DNA of 64,000 bases from Ephydatia muelleri (GCA_013339895.1 JABACO010000022.1:2359709-2423708), one strand, 5' to 3'; positions 10,822-21,350 are shown, numbered from the stretch's first letter. A program made the numbers and translations. Notes: generated by a model from the sequence alone, not told the origin.

Positions 10822-13800
10822 ATGGCTCTAGCGCATATTGGGAAGGCTGAAGAGTTTGATAGCGCCACAGACGACTGGACGAGTTATTTAGAGCGGTTGG
10901 AACACTATATGAAAGCGAATAAAATCAGCAATGACGCACGAAAGGACGCATTCTTAGCTTGCATTGGCAAACAAACTTATGCTTTGCTAAGGGCTTTGAT
11001 AGCGCCAGCTAAACCAGGAGAAAAGACGTACAAAGAGTTGGTGGCAGCCTTGACGGAACATTTGGCACCTAAGCCCCTTTTGATCGCAGAACGCTATCGA
11101 TTTCACAAGCGAGATCAAAAGGAGGGAGAAACGGTTCGTGAGTACGTGGCTTGTTTGCAGAAAATGACTGAACACTGTTCTTTTGGACCGAGCCTTGCTG
11201 ATACTCTGCGAGATCGATTGGTCACAGGGATGAGGAACGAGATGGTGCAGCGCAGATTGTTGACAGAAGTTAATTTGACATTGGCGCGAGCTATTGAGAT
11301 TGCAGAGACGGCAGAAAAAGCAGAAAAAGATGCTGCAGAAATTCATCCAAACGCGAAGAACCAAGAAGTACATCGTGTACCACATGCTGGAAATGACGAG
11401 GCAAGCAGGCCACGCTGTTATCGATGTGGTGGTCGTAGTCACAGACCGCAAGACTGCAGGTTCATGAAGGAGCAATGCCGATTTTGCCGTAAACAAGGGC
11501 ATATCGAGAGAGTATGCAAAGCAAAGGAGCGAGAAGTGGAAAAGCTTAGACAGAGAGGAGGAAGGAGACGGGTAGACATGGTGGATATGGAGAAACATGG
11601 AGAGCAAGGAGAGAAGACAGAGGAAAACTTCCCCTTGTATTGGGGAGAAGGTGTCGGTGGACAAGGACAATGGAAAAGTGGGAAACCTGTGTTGGTGAAG
11701 GTATTCATTGAAGGTATACCTCTAAACATGGAGCTAGATACAGGGGCAGCTGTCTCACTACTACCATTTTCGGTGTACCAGGCAAAATTTCAGCACCTAC
11801 CGTTGAGAACAACAAAGACTGGCTTGAAAACGTATACAGGAGAGCAGGTCACACCCAAAGGCCAGATAGTGGTGAATGTTACCAAGGAATCACAAACAGT
11901 AACACTTCCATTGATAGTAGTAGATGGTAATGGACCACCTCTCCTTGGACGTAACTGGTTAGCAAGTATTCCAATTAACTGGCAAGAGATTAAGATGGTG
12001 ACATCTTCAAAATCACACAGTGACTGGTTACAGAGGTTGAACAGGATGATGGAGAAGTATCCAAACCTCTGGAAGGAAGGATTGGAACCAGCAAAGGGAA
12101 TAAAAGCATCACTAAACATGAAAGAAAACGTCACACCGGTGTACTGGAAGGCTCGTTCTATTCCATATAGTATGAGGGCCAGGGTAGAAGTGGAATTGGA
12201 GAAATTGCAAAAAGATGGGGTAATCTCCCCTGTGACATGGAGCGAATGGGCAACTCCCCTTGTAGTGGTCCCAAAAGAAGATGGAAGAGTAAGACTATGT
12301 GGAGACTTTAAGGTATCACTAAACCCAGCCTTGAAAGTAGACCACTACCCCCTGCCGAAGGTGGAGGACATCTTTGCAACATTGGGGAAGAGCAAGGTGT
12401 TTAGCAAGGTGGATCTAAAGTTGGCCTATCTACAACTGGAGTTGGAAGAAGAGACAAAGAAACTGGTGACTGTGAACACTCACAAAGGCCTGTTCCAGTA
12501 TAACAGATTACCCTTTGGAATAGCCTCAGCTCCGGCAATCTGGCAGAGGACGATGGACACCATTTTACATGGAATAGCTAAGGTTCAATGCCTACTGGAT
12601 GACATTATTGTAGCAGGGGAAACAGAGGAAGAACACCTGACATTGTTAGAAGAGGTATTGCAACGCCTCAACAGTTATAACCTTACGGTCAATAAGCAGA
12701 AGTGCAAGTTCTTTCAAAAGGGGGTAGAATTCTGTGGACATTACATTGACGAACATGGACTACATAGAACACAGGACAAGATCAAAGCAGTGTTGGAGGC
12801 ACCACGACCAGTGAATACATCACAACTTCGTTCACTTCTGGGAATGGTCAACTACTACCATAGATTCCTACCAGGGTTAGCGACGACGTTGGGCCCCCTA
12901 CACCAGCTACTACAAGAAGGAATAAAGTGGCAATGGGCCAAGGACCAGGAAGCAGCTTTCAGGAGGATCAAAGAAATGATGGCTTCAGAGACGGTACTTA
13001 CCCATTTCAACCCAGAGCTACCATTGATGGTAGCATGCGATGCGAGTGCCTATGGCTTGGGGGCAGTTTTGTCGCACAGGATGCAAGATGGGACTGAACG
13101 GCCAGTGGCATTTGCTTCCAGAACTCTGACAGCAGCTGAAAAAAACTACGCACAGATTGACAAGGAAGCCTTGGCTCTGATATGGGGAATAAAGAAGTTC
13201 CATCACTATTTGTATGGACACCACTTTACCTTAATAACTGACCACCAACCCTTGACATCTATACTCAACCCCAAGAAAGGGTTGCCTGCAACAACAACAG
13301 CTCGCCTACAGAGATATGCTCTGTTTCTGGCAGGGTACGAGTTTGAGATCTGCTACCGGAACACCAGACAACATGCTAATGCAGATGCTTTGTCTCGATT
13401 GCCATGGGAGACAGGCAATGAGGCTAGAAACGAGGAAGGGGCATCCTTCCTTATCATGCAGATGGAACAGTTACCCATTACCACAGCGCAGCTAAGAGAG
13501 GCCACAGGGAGGGACCAAGTGTTGTCGAAGGTGCTACGCTGCTGCAATCAAGGGTGGACAACAAAAGGAGAGGAGTTGAAGGAAAAGAACATGACCCCAT
13601 ATTGGCATAGACAGACGGAGCTGTCAACGGAACAGGGGTGCCTCTTGTGGGGTACACGCATGGTGATTCCAACAAAGCTACGAAAACAGGTCCTGGAGGA
13701 GTTACATGAAGGCCACTTAGGAGTTGTGAAAATGAAGAGTCTTGCCAGAAGTACAGTTTGGTGGCCAGGACTAGACACGGAAATTGAAAACATAACGCGG

Positions 13801-14940
13801 GCATGTAGAGGATGTCAGGAGGCAAAACAAGACCCCAAGCTAACACCACTACACCCCTGGGAACTGCCAGAAGGGCCATGGAAGAGAATACATATTGACT
13901 TCGCAGGTCCAGTGGAAGGGAAAATGCTACTGGTAGCAATAGATGCGTATTCGAAATGGCCAGAAGTTGTGGTGATGGGGGACACTTCAGCTGAGTCAAC
14001 CGTGGAGGAAGTGAGGGCCTTGTTTGCAAGGTGGGGAATACCTTCACAAGTGGTGACGGATAATGGGCCACAATTTACCTCTCAATGCTTTGAGAGGTTT
14101 GTCAGGATGAATCATGTGAAGCACACAAAGACAAGCCCCTACCATCCAGCAACAAATGGGTTGGCGGAAAGGTTTGTGCAGTCCCTGAAACAGGCAATCA
14201 AGGCGGCAAGGGGTGAGGACAAAACACTCAGGCACCGTATTGCAAACTTTTTGATAAGCTACCGGAATGCAACTCATGCAACCACAGAAGAATCTCCAGC
14301 TCACTTAATGATCAAGAGGGACCTGAGAAGCCGCCTGCATTTGCTAGTGCCAAGCATACAAGACACTGTTCAGAAGAATCAGGCACGCCAAGTAGCTGCA
14401 AGAGCAGTACCAGAAAGGAACTTTGAGGAAGGTGACACAGTAATGGTCAGAGACTATAGAGCTTCAGCACAGGCCCGATGGATACAGGGCAAAATAAAGA
14501 CCAAGTATGGAAGGAAAACATACCTGGTGGAGATGAAAAATGGGGGCGTGTGGAAGCGCCATGCAGACCAGATACGAAAGGATGGAAGTCAGAGGCAGGA
14601 ACAGGAGCAAGAAAAAGTGAAAGGAAGGGGATCCCTTAACAATCCAACAGGGGAACCAGGCCAAGCTGAGGAGCAGAGCAGGGGAGATCAAGGTCAAGGA
14701 GCAGGGATAAAGGATAACCAGGGTTCAACTGAAGAACCATCCAAATTTCAAGAGAGTATTGATTCACCTTTCCATAGTGGGAAAGAAACAGAGATGGAAA
14801 ATATAGAGATATCAGAGAAGGGGGAAACAGGAAAGGTCCAACCCCAGCGGGTTAACCCCGAAGAGGAAAGTGTGTCATCGAACAAGAAAACTAGACTTGG
14901 AAGAACAATTAAGAAACCACTGAGATACGGGGAAAACTAA
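10822..14940 (+). CDS. Gag-Pol polyprotein of Ty3/gypsy element
   Basis: A single open frame of 1372 codons from ATG 10822, just after the primer site. Order of domains: gag-like N-terminus; two CCHC zinc knuckles (CYRCGGRSHRPQDC near residue 198, CRFCRKQGHIERVC near 219); aspartic protease LDTGAAVSL (Asp306); reverse transcriptase with LLDDI (Asp593/594; family usually Y/FxDD); RNase H (CDASAYGLG near 740); integrase with an H-H-C-C zinc region (CRGCQEAK) and core Asp1026 (HIDFAGP), Asp1080 (VTDNGPQF), Glu1116 (NGLAERF), spacing D-x35-E. The charged C-terminus ends at 14940. No frameshift or stop separates gag from pol. It would make the proteins for reverse transcription and integration. 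Confidence 0.95.
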   Translation: MALAHIGKAEEFDSATDDWTSYLERLEHYMKANKISNDARKDAFLACIGKQTYALLRALIAPAKPGEKTYKELVAALTEHLAPKPLLIAERYRFHKRDQKEGETVREYVACLQKMTEHCSFGPSLADTLRDRLVTGMRNEMVQRRLLTEVNLTLARAIEIAETAEKAEKDAAEIHPNAKNQEVHRVPHAGNDEASRPRCYRCGGRSHRPQDCRFMKEQCRFCRKQGHIERVCKAKEREVEKLRQRGGRRRVDMVDMEKHGEQGEKTEENFPLYWGEGVGGQGQWKSGKPVLVKVFIEGIPLNMELDTGAAVSLLPFSVYQAKFQHLPLRTTKTGLKTYTGEQVTPKGQIVVNVTKESQTVTLPLIVVDGNGPPLLGRNWLASIPINWQEIKMVTSSKSHSDWLQRLNRMMEKYPNLWKEGLEPAKGIKASLNMKENVTPVYWKARSIPYSMRARVEVELEKLQKDGVISPVTWSEWATPLVVVPKEDGRVRLCGDFKVSLNPALKVDHYPLPKVEDIFATLGKSKVFSKVDLKLAYLQLELEEETKKLVTVNTHKGLFQYNRLPFGIASAPAIWQRTMDTILHGIAKVQCLLDDIIVAGETEEEHLTLLEEVLQRLNSYNLTVNKQKCKFFQKGVEFCGHYIDEHGLHRTQDKIKAVLEAPRPVNTSQLRSLLGMVNYYHRFLPGLATTLGPLHQLLQEGIKWQWAKDQEAAFRRIKEMMASETVLTHFNPELPLMVACDASAYGLGAVLSHRMQDGTERPVAFASRTLTAAEKNYAQIDKEALALIWGIKKFHHYLYGHHFTLITDHQPLTSILNPKKGLPATTTARLQRYALFLAGYEFEICYRNTRQHANADALSRLPWETGNEARNEEGASFLIMQMEQLPITTAQLREATGRDQVLSKVLRCCNQGWTTKGEELKEKNMTPYWHRQTELSTEQGCLLWGTRMVIPTKLRKQVLEELHEGHLGVVKMKSLARSTVWWPGLDTEIENITRACRGCQEAKQDPKLTPLHPWELPEGPWKRIHIDFAGPVEGKMLLVAIDAYSKWPEVVVMGDTSAESTVEEVRALFARWGIPSQVVTDNGPQFTSQCFERFVRMNHVKHTKTSPYHPATNGLAERFVQSLKQAIKAARGEDKTLRHRIANFLISYRNATHATTEESPAHLMIKRDLRSRLHLLVPSIQDTVQKNQARQVAARAVPERNFEEGDTVMVRDYRASAQARWIQGKIKTKYGRKTYLVEMKNGGVWKRHADQIRKDGSQRQEQEQEKVKGRGSLNNPTGEPGQAEEQSRGDQGQGAGIKDNQGSTEEPSKFQESIDSPFHSGKETEMENIEISEKGETGKVQPQRVNPEEESVSSNKKTRLGRTIKKPLRYGEN

Positions 14941-14952
14941 GGAGGGAAAAGA

Positions 14953-15071
14953 TGTGATGTATGCATATGAATATGTAATTGCGTACACGTGATCACTCTT
15001 TGGCAACCTATGATTGTGTGGCATGGCGGTTCGCGTGCGACCTTAGAATCCTCGGTAATCGGCATTCTACA
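14953..15071 (+). repeat. 3' LTR
   Basis: 119 bp identical to the 5' LTR, preceded by the purine tract and followed by the ATTGGC target duplication. Confidence 0.95.
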
Positions 15072-15077
15072 ATTGGC

Positions 15078-15870
15078 AGCTGTCCTTGTAGAGTTCCATT
15101 TTAGTGTAGATACAGTATGTCTTGTGTCTTGCCAGTGATGTGATAACACACTACTTGTATGTGGGGGAGGCTCTACAAATGCAATTCACACCATTTCCTC
15201 ACCTCTGTGTAAGGTGTATGCATAGGCCCCCCCCCACCCCTGGATAGGGTTTTGTTCTTATTTGTAGACTATCAGTGAGCCAGGAAATGATTCTTCAAAG
15301 TTTGACCTACTGGTTCAAGGCATTGCACCCACCAGTGGTCTTGCCAGGACACAGTGGTTTAAGACCATGACATGGGGTCAGGATATAATGTCAGACTTTA
15401 TTTTAAAAAATTGTTTTAAACTCCCTGAGGTATCATAATTTGTGCTCCAACTTCAAATTAGGCCTTATATTGGCCCTGATAGCCAAGTGCAAAGTATTAA
15501 ATTGAGGTAAATGTGTTCAACAGATGTATTTGTGTGTTACGGATTATTTTAAAATCACTGTGAGTGATGGAAAGTAAATAAAGTAGACATATATTCTTAA
15601 AGCCTTCTTACAGATGCTGGTATAATTTTTATACGCATAGCTCGTCACAGGACTTAAATTTAATTGGATTACTCAGTTGCGGAATGTAATAAAATCACGT
15701 GCAACCGCCTAAGGGAACAAACGGGTGAAATAGGGCAGCCTTCTCAAGCAAAGTAATATAGTAAAAGCCTTCTGCTATTAAATGCCTACCTATTAACACG
15801 CGCCGCTTCTAGCCGCTTCAAAGTTTGGATTTTTAAAAACGCTCTAAACACGAGCGACTAACGATACAAC
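15078..15870. other. Non-coding stretch
   Basis: Contains a C-run (15226-15236) and AT-rich sequence. No open frame of interest, no repeat pair inside the window recognised. Confidence 0.6.
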
Positions 15871-15907
15871 GTTGTTAATAATCACAACTAAACTTGCTTT
15901 TGTAATT

Positions 15908-16616
15908 ATGGCCGACGACCGAAGTACTAGTATTAGCAATCAAGAAGCGTTTGAAAGGTACGTACTGAAGGTTAAAAGCAACGTGGAGGCAGCCAGACGA
16001 TTTATAAACGATGAAGGAATAGTGGACGAGCCTGTAGGTCTTGATCGATGGGTTTATCGCTTTCGTAGTCTTAGGAGTAGATGGGCTAAATTAAGCAAAC
16101 GGCAGAAGAGCGAAAGTACAAAGAAGGCATTTATGGAGTTTCAGCATGTTACCGATGAGCCAACTATTGCTCAGAGTTCAGATGAACATGAAGGAAATGA
16201 AGTGGAAGAGATTGAAAAAGATGAAGCAAGTACCAGCACAATTGCTCCACTCGATGCACTGAGCCCTCGTCATTCCAAAAGGAGAACAGATACTTTATTT
16301 GCTCTATTGAAGAAGGAAGCAGAAGTGCAAAAAATAACTACTCAATTGTTAGGATACATGCTTCATAGGGAGAATTTACATGACAGGGCTGTAGCTTCAG
16401 TAGGTCTCAAGTTGTTCCACAAGGGAAAATGGTTAGCAGAGAGATAAGTTTAGATGAGGCTCTATTTATTTTATCTACTTACAAGCTTGGTCGGACAGGG
16501 TATACTAGTCTTAGGCAGGAATTGAAGACCAAAGTAGACTTACCAGCCCACTATAGGCTAATAATGCAGCATAAGAATTGTATCATGCCAGAGATATATT
16601 TGAACTGAACTGAATT
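15908..16616 (+). pseudogene. Transib/RAG1-like element, N-terminal portion (copy 1)
   Basis: ATG 15908 opens a frame to 16447, and the +1 frame continues from about 16450 (KISLDEALFILSTYKLGRTGYTS) to 16608. The pattern (VKSNVEAARRFINDEG, FRSLRSRWAKLSK, LFHKG, then LDEAL...YKLGRTGYTSL) is shared with the minus-strand copy at 52884-52100. That copy continues into a catalytic-like region, which is absent here, so copy 1 is 3'-truncated and has a frameshift or intron at 16447. Assignment depends on copy 2. Confidence 0.5.
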
Positions 16617-16985
16617 ACATTTATGATTATAAATTATGTTAGTTATCCAATGTATTTTTGATGATAAAGTATTAAGAATCTTGATTGTTTGCCTTGAATT
16701 TAATGAACTATTCTGGGATAATTATTGAATTTTAATTCCTACGTCATTTAGTACCTGTGTAGTGTAATATAATTGTGCCATTAATACCTATCAATTCATT
16801 ACAATAATGGAATTTATATATATCTGTTAAACTTGATTAATCTGTCTTGATTGTATCCTATTAAATTTATTTAATAACTTACATTAATTTTATCACCTCA
16901 TTATAAATCAGGATACAAACAAGTTGGTTATATTTGTATACAGTAATTTGAAAATGTCCTGGTCAGCTATGTTTTTAAACCACTG
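16617..16985. other. AT-rich non-coding stretch
   Basis: Strongly AT-rich, no open frames, no repeats recognised. It runs up to the splice acceptor TGTGCAG at 16984-16990. Confidence 0.6.
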
Positions 16986-16990
16986 TGCAG

Positions 16991-17039
16991 GATGGAGATG
17001 GGCATCATAAAACAGTTCCCTTTCTCATCTGAGCTTCAG
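16991..17039 (+). pseudogene. Isolated exon resembling P5-type (ATP13A) ATPase
   Basis: A 49-bp stretch bounded by CTGTGCAG and GGTACGTG (good acceptor and donor) encodes GIIKQFPFSSELQ, a motif recalled from the P5-type cation ATPases, usually followed by RM(S/C)V. A second acceptor at 17109 is followed by CGTATGTGTG (Arg-Met-Cys) but the frame then departs from the family. No other exon of such a large protein is seen nearby, so this is probably a stranded or decayed exon. Confidence 0.45.
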
Positions 17040-17273
17040 GTACGTGTGTCCACATACAGGTGTTGCCTGGCTCTGTGAGGCTGACAATGGGGAGCCTCCT
17101 CCTCTGCAGCGTATGTGTGAAAACCCAAAACTTGGTCTGTGCGAGAGAGGATGCCCACAATGCACACACTTCCAGCCCACACATGTAAACACGGTGGATG
17201 CGTTAGCAACACACAGCACCCACACACATGTGCAGAACAACACACACACACACACCTACCCTGCCATCTTCAC

Positions 17274-17455
17274 CTCGCAAAGTTCTCTCCCAACAGAGAA
17301 ACAGCTCTAGCAGCTTTCACTGGAAGATCACATGACCTCATCACCTCGTACCAGCCATTGGGGTATGGAGGAGGAATCTCCTCAAATTTCCTAACTTGCT
17401 GAATGTAGCGTTTTGGAAACCATTGCGTCCCCCAGTCCCAGTTGTCCTGTGTCTC
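17274..17455 (-). pseudogene. Isolated exon resembling Rieske cholesterol 7-desaturase (DAF-36/Neverland)
   Basis: Minus strand, between an AG at 17456-17457 and a GTGAAG donor at 17273. The translation includes EIPPPYPNGWYEVMRS, then CDLPVKAARAVSLLGEN, matching the segment just before the Rieske domain in the Neverland/DAF-36 family (sterol C7,8 desaturation). The Rieske C-x-H...C-x2-H motif itself is not found in the flanks, so only one exon remains or the rest is elsewhere. It lies opposite in strand to the ATPase-like exon 235 bp away. Confidence 0.45.
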
Positions 17456-17565
17456 CTTAACATGTAATCTTATGTTACAATAGACATGTACATTACATAG
17501 GGCCAACTTAGTCAGTCTGTACACAGAGCACGATTGCAACTGACTGCCCTCTCAGTGAGCAGGAA

Positions 17566-17796
17566 CTAGGGAGGGAGACGATGTGGGGACCAGGATAAGT
17601 GGGTGGAGTCAGGAAAGCAAGAAGAGTGTCTGGATAACAAAAGGGGAGGGGCATGTTCACCACACATTGAATCCTTACGATTGATGTCGAAGGTGATGTG
17701 GATGGGCGTATCCATGGCAACAAAAAGCATCTTGGCCTCACTTGAGTACTGGTGAGGGGCCAGCCACACACAGCCGTGATATTGACAGCCTTTCAC
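17566..17796 (-). other. Unidentified exon-like ORF
   Basis: The minus frame reads GCQYHGCVWLAPHQYSSEA then KMLFVAMDTPIHITFDIN, protein-like and followed by a GTAAGG donor-like site near 17682. I do not recognise the family. It could belong with the neighbouring desaturase-like exon or be separate. Confidence 0.25.
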
Positions 17797-17872
17797 GCAG
17801 CATTGAAGACCGTACGTAAATAACTTCCTTCTGGGAAAGCATAATAATCAGCTTTCACATTAGTGTTTCAAC

Positions 17873-18530
17873 TTAAATAGTGGTCAGTATTTTAGGTGTA
17901 GCCTGTACTAGTGTTCTAAAAACTTCCTCTTCAATACTAGCATCTTCTTGGCCCATTAGTCGAGCAGCAATATCAGCAATGGACTCCACCTCTTCAATTT
18001 CTGTCTCACCAGGATCCATCACCCATTCTAATGCAGTAAGCTGTCCCTCATCTTGTGAAACAGGTAGTCTTGTAATTGCAGTTGCAATTTCCCTCATCTG
18101 AGCAGTTTCACCAGCCTCTGCTGCCAACACTGCTGCCCTATCAGGTCTCAGTTGATTGCTCCATTCTTCAGGCAGAACACCTGCCTTACACCAGCAATTG
18201 ACAATTGTAGTGTTGGATACATCCCTCCAGGCAACTAGGAGCCAATCAATAGCCTGAGAGTTTTAAGATAAGAAAACAGTCAACACAATATTTTTGAGTA
18301 TGGGAAGTGCCCACCTGCTTTACATTGACTTTTAGTGACAGTTCCTGTAGATGTTGATGGGGATCAAGATCATACTGTTGAACCATGAAGTGAGCCAACT
18401 TGCTTTTGTAGCGAGCCTTAAAAGATGCAATAATGCCCATGTCCAGTGTTGTGGTGCATTGTGACTGCCAATAAACCCATTTACACATCATTTCAGTGTT
18501 ATGTTTTCTAATTAAAAAAGAAAAACACAC
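17873..18530 (-). pseudogene. C-terminal half of a second Tigger/pogo (DDE_1) transposase
   Basis: Minus strand: CTTTLDMGIIASFKARYKSK (third catalytic region, as TSHLQPLDxGxxxxFK in Tigger proteins), then AIDWLLVAWRDVSNTTIVNCWCKAG (helical region following the catalytic domain), then an acidic tail ending at 17873. The two parts (18530-18310 and 18245-17873) are joined across a short interruption that may be an intron. The N-terminal DNA-binding part and first two catalytic Asp motifs are absent. Unlike the element at 0.5-2.8 kb in sequence. Confidence 0.6.
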
Positions 18531-18952
18531 TCAACAGCAAAAATAAAATTTTCTTAGAGGGTCCAGTGTTCAATCCAGTCCTGGGAGGGCAGGAAAACTA
18601 ATACAATGAAAATGGACGCATAAATGACATGTATTAACACTCAGTTCAGGTCCACCGAACTAATGGACCATAAATGGTCACACCTCCTTAGTTCCAGTCA
18701 CTTGTAGTTCCCAGATTGGGCTATTCCAAATAAACATTGCATATGACAAAGGATTCCAGGCAACGGGAGGGGGCACGGCATCAAATCATGGGCTATATTA
18801 ACTGCACAAATGTATTAAATATAGTCTCTTAAAACTTTCTATTGTACAAAACACGACATCACTACATTGAAGGTTGTTAAAGCACCCCAGTTTGCTACAG
18901 ATGAGTGCATGCAGGTGTGACATAGCCAACGGTCCTCAGGTCGAAAGGGGCC

Positions 18953-19207
18953 ATGTACATGCATCATGGACAGTACAGTCAGGCAGAGCGGTATCAAGCA
19001 GACCCAGAGAAGAAACAGACTGCTGAACGTGAGCGGTATCAAGCAGACCCAGAGAAGAAACAGACTGCTGAACGCGAGCGGTATCAAGCAGACCCAGAAA
19101 AAAAACGGTCCGCTAAAAGGCAACGCTATTGGGAGAGTCCTGAATCTGCTTGCTTGGTGAAGAGAGTGCGGTATGAAAAGGCGAAGAGTACCCTGCAAAA
19201 CCAATGA
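18953..19207 (+). CDS. ORF with 45-bp tandem repeats (ERYQADPEKKxxA)
   Basis: The plus frame (ATG 18953) contains three 45-bp units, each coding ERYQADPEKKQTAER with small changes, and ends at a stop at 19207. Charged helical repeats of this type begin the repetitive proteins in sponges and cnidarians that also have the cysteine-rich block seen at 20.9-21.1 kb (from memory). It may be the 5' exon of the broken gene that follows. Confidence 0.45.
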   Translation: MYMHHGQYSQAERYQADPEKKQTAERERYQADPEKKQTAERERYQADPEKKRSAKRQRYWESPESACLVKRVRYEKAKSTLQNQ

Positions 19208-19524
19208 GGCCATCGAAAGAGTACTACCGATAAAGTTATTCAAAGGTATATAAATGTAGCTACTTACTCTTACCTTAGATATTAAGCTGCTTGGTTACAA
19301 TACGACATTAGCTAAACGTTGCGTCAGCGCTGCCTTGTGTCAGTGACGTTATGTGATGTTGGAATAGACATTCCAGACCTATCAGATGCATGCAGTTATT
19401 GTTTGACGCAAGGTTTGGCAAATGTCATCTGCATTGTGTCTTATTATATGTGTAACGTATACTACAGGTATACGAAGATATAGGGAAGATCTTTTGGATT
19501 ATACCGACACGTCGGCGTTAGGTT

Positions 19525-19550
19525 GGGGGGGGGGGGGGGGGGGGGAGGGG
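19525..19550. repeat. Poly-G run
   Basis: About 25 consecutive G interrupted once by A. Surrounding sequence 19250-20050 shows no gene. Confidence 0.95.
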
Positions 19551-20133
19551 GTTGGGGTTTTAGGGTTTAGAGCAACGCCTATCCCCGGACTCGAATCCGA
19601 CGTCCGATTGCACCCGTCCCTCCTTCCCAGCACTCTTCATTGAACGAGTCTCGGCGCCATCTTACGTACAAATCCAAAGACTTGGGGGGGGGGGGCTACT
19701 TCCCTCTCACGCATAATGCGTGAGACTTGGAGTCTCTGCAAATCCACGCTCCATTTTTCCTGAAGGAGGCTCCTGGGTTTTGGGTGCGTGCATACAAAGG
19801 AAATGCTGTTGTGCTTGCATGCCTTAGATCTGTTTTGCCTTGTGGTTGCTGATATCATCAGTGCATAGAAGAATTAGAATGGCTTCAGTTACACCTGAGT
19901 TTACATTGTAACTGGTGGCATTGATCATTACATGAAGTGGGCATCTGTAGGAGGGTATAGCATTCAAGCCTTGGTTTATGGTTCTGCACATACATGTATA
20001 TAATGTACGCACTTCTTCATTGTAGCTACTCTCTGTACGAACCAAAGGATGTTGTACTTAGCGAGTATAAGGGTGGCCTCGAAAAGGCTATTCTTAAGAA
20101 TAGCACTTTACTAGTTCAGTTAAATGATGCCTT

Positions 20134-21110
20134 TTGCAAGACGCACTGCACCCGTGGTTAGCACAAAAGGTGTGTACCAGATCTGCACATGCTGCCGTCA
20201 GTAAAGTTAGTGCAGATGCAGTGCTTAAAAATGTTCTGAATGTGCGTAGAAAAAAAGCAGGGGAATTTCTAAAGGATATTTGTGCCATAATGAGTGTCAA
20301 CTGCTTACTAGTGGTGAAATGGAAGCAGTTTTGGGGACAAAGTTGCTATTCCAAAAAAACATGAAGGATCTCAAAGCTGGCCTTGACAACCTTGATTCAG
20401 GGTGTAGCTATGTGCATCACGATGTCACATTGAAATCATCAGATTTGCGCTTTAGTGAATATGGTGGACATCCAATATGTTGTCAGTTCCCAACATGCTC
20501 CAGCCCATTGAGGGTGATCAGAGCAGCAGCACCTCATTACCCAGTGTTACGGGGCTTCCTGTGGAGACTTTATGCTGCCTACAAAAAGCATAAGGACATT
20601 AAAGCTATCGATGGAATGCTTTGTAGTGGGTGTTGAGGAGCTCATAAAGTACCTAGGTTTGCAGGAGGACTTACCAAAGTTGTTCAGCGAGGATGGGGAA
20701 GAGCATGCCATAGTAAGCGAAGACCATTCATCGCCTGGTCTTGGCTGTATTGAATCACACCTGCATATTACACATCATGGCTGAACTGCAATCCAAGTTC
20801 CGAGACGATGCAGAGTTTCCTTGTTGCTGCTGTGAGCGTTATGTCGGCGTACAGCAGTGTCTTGTGTTGATTTTACTAATGTAACCAAGAACCAAACTGC
20901 TGTATGGTTGGCATTGAAAGCTCACATTCTGAAAAACAGTGGTACTGAACAGCTTTATATTTGTAAGTATTGCCAACCATTTCTTAATAAGAATACTATG
21001 CCAGCACGATGTGTTCTGAATGGACTTTTCACTGAACCTGTACCAGATGAGCTGAAATCTCTTGATGCTTTGAGTAAGCAGCTAATTCAGAGAGCAAAAG
21101 CTTTTCAGTG
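20134..21110 (+). pseudogene. Broken gene of a Cys-rich repetitive family (DUF6570-like block)
   Basis: Plus-strand frames in series: VLNVRRKKAGEFLKD (20240), LDNLDSGCSY...HPICCQFPTCSSPLRVIRAA (20380-20530), a helical block VLRGFLWRLYAAYKKH, then (20930-21110) LYICKYCQPFLNKNTMPARC and GLFTEPVPDELKSLD. The last part resembles the C-x2-C block named DUF6570 that precedes Helitron-type domains in many genomes (recollection). At least three frame changes break the reading. It is cut off at 21110 by the inverted repeat. Confidence 0.5.
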
Positions 21111-21111
21111 C

Positions 21112-21350
21112 ACACATAATTATCTGTTCTTTTTTCGTTTTTGTTGTAACATTCTGCTGCCCTTAAAACTTGCTTCTTCTGTGCTATGTGCAAGAACATT
21201 TCGTAATGCAGCACTCTCTATAATAGCCTAAATGAATCATGCCAAATATCCATCTTGGCAAAGTTGTAGCCATCTGTCGTATGGCGGGCGGCTGGTTGCA
21301 ATCATGTCCAGAAATTGTGGACATCAGTGCATAACTGACGTTCCTACTAT
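21112..21350 (-). repeat. Left arm of a ~240-bp inverted repeat pair
   Basis: Reverse complement of 28554-28803 with roughly 90% or more identity by eye, from GCACACATAATTATCTG to GTTCCTACTATCTA. It carries an antisense remnant of the ORF family seen intact at 48498-48908. The arms enclose about 7.2 kb. Confidence 0.85.

Larger units (their letters stand above)
10671..15071 (+). mobile_element. Complete Ty3/gypsy LTR retrotransposon with identical LTRs
   Basis: LTRs at 10671-10789 and 14953-15071 are 119 bp each and identical base for base by my reading, with TG...CA ends. ATTGGC flanks the element on both sides (10665-10670 and 15072-15077), a target duplication. A primer-site-like sequence (TTGACGACGAGGTGGG, from 10790) follows the 5' LTR, and a purine tract (AAGGAGGGAAAAGA, ending at 14952) precedes the 3' LTR. 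The gag-pol frame is open throughout. The LTRs are short for this superfamily. Identical LTRs imply a very recent insertion. Confidence 0.95.

Noticed and set aside
11439..11729. Minus-strand frames opposite the gypsy gag-pol (also 10987-11670, 13478-14071)
   Set aside because: Shadows of the strongly coding plus strand; no motifs.
17025..17310. Cys/Val-rich and His/Thr-rich frames around 17.0-17.3 kb
   Set aside because: Caused by the (CA)n tract at 17220-17260 and flanking low complexity.
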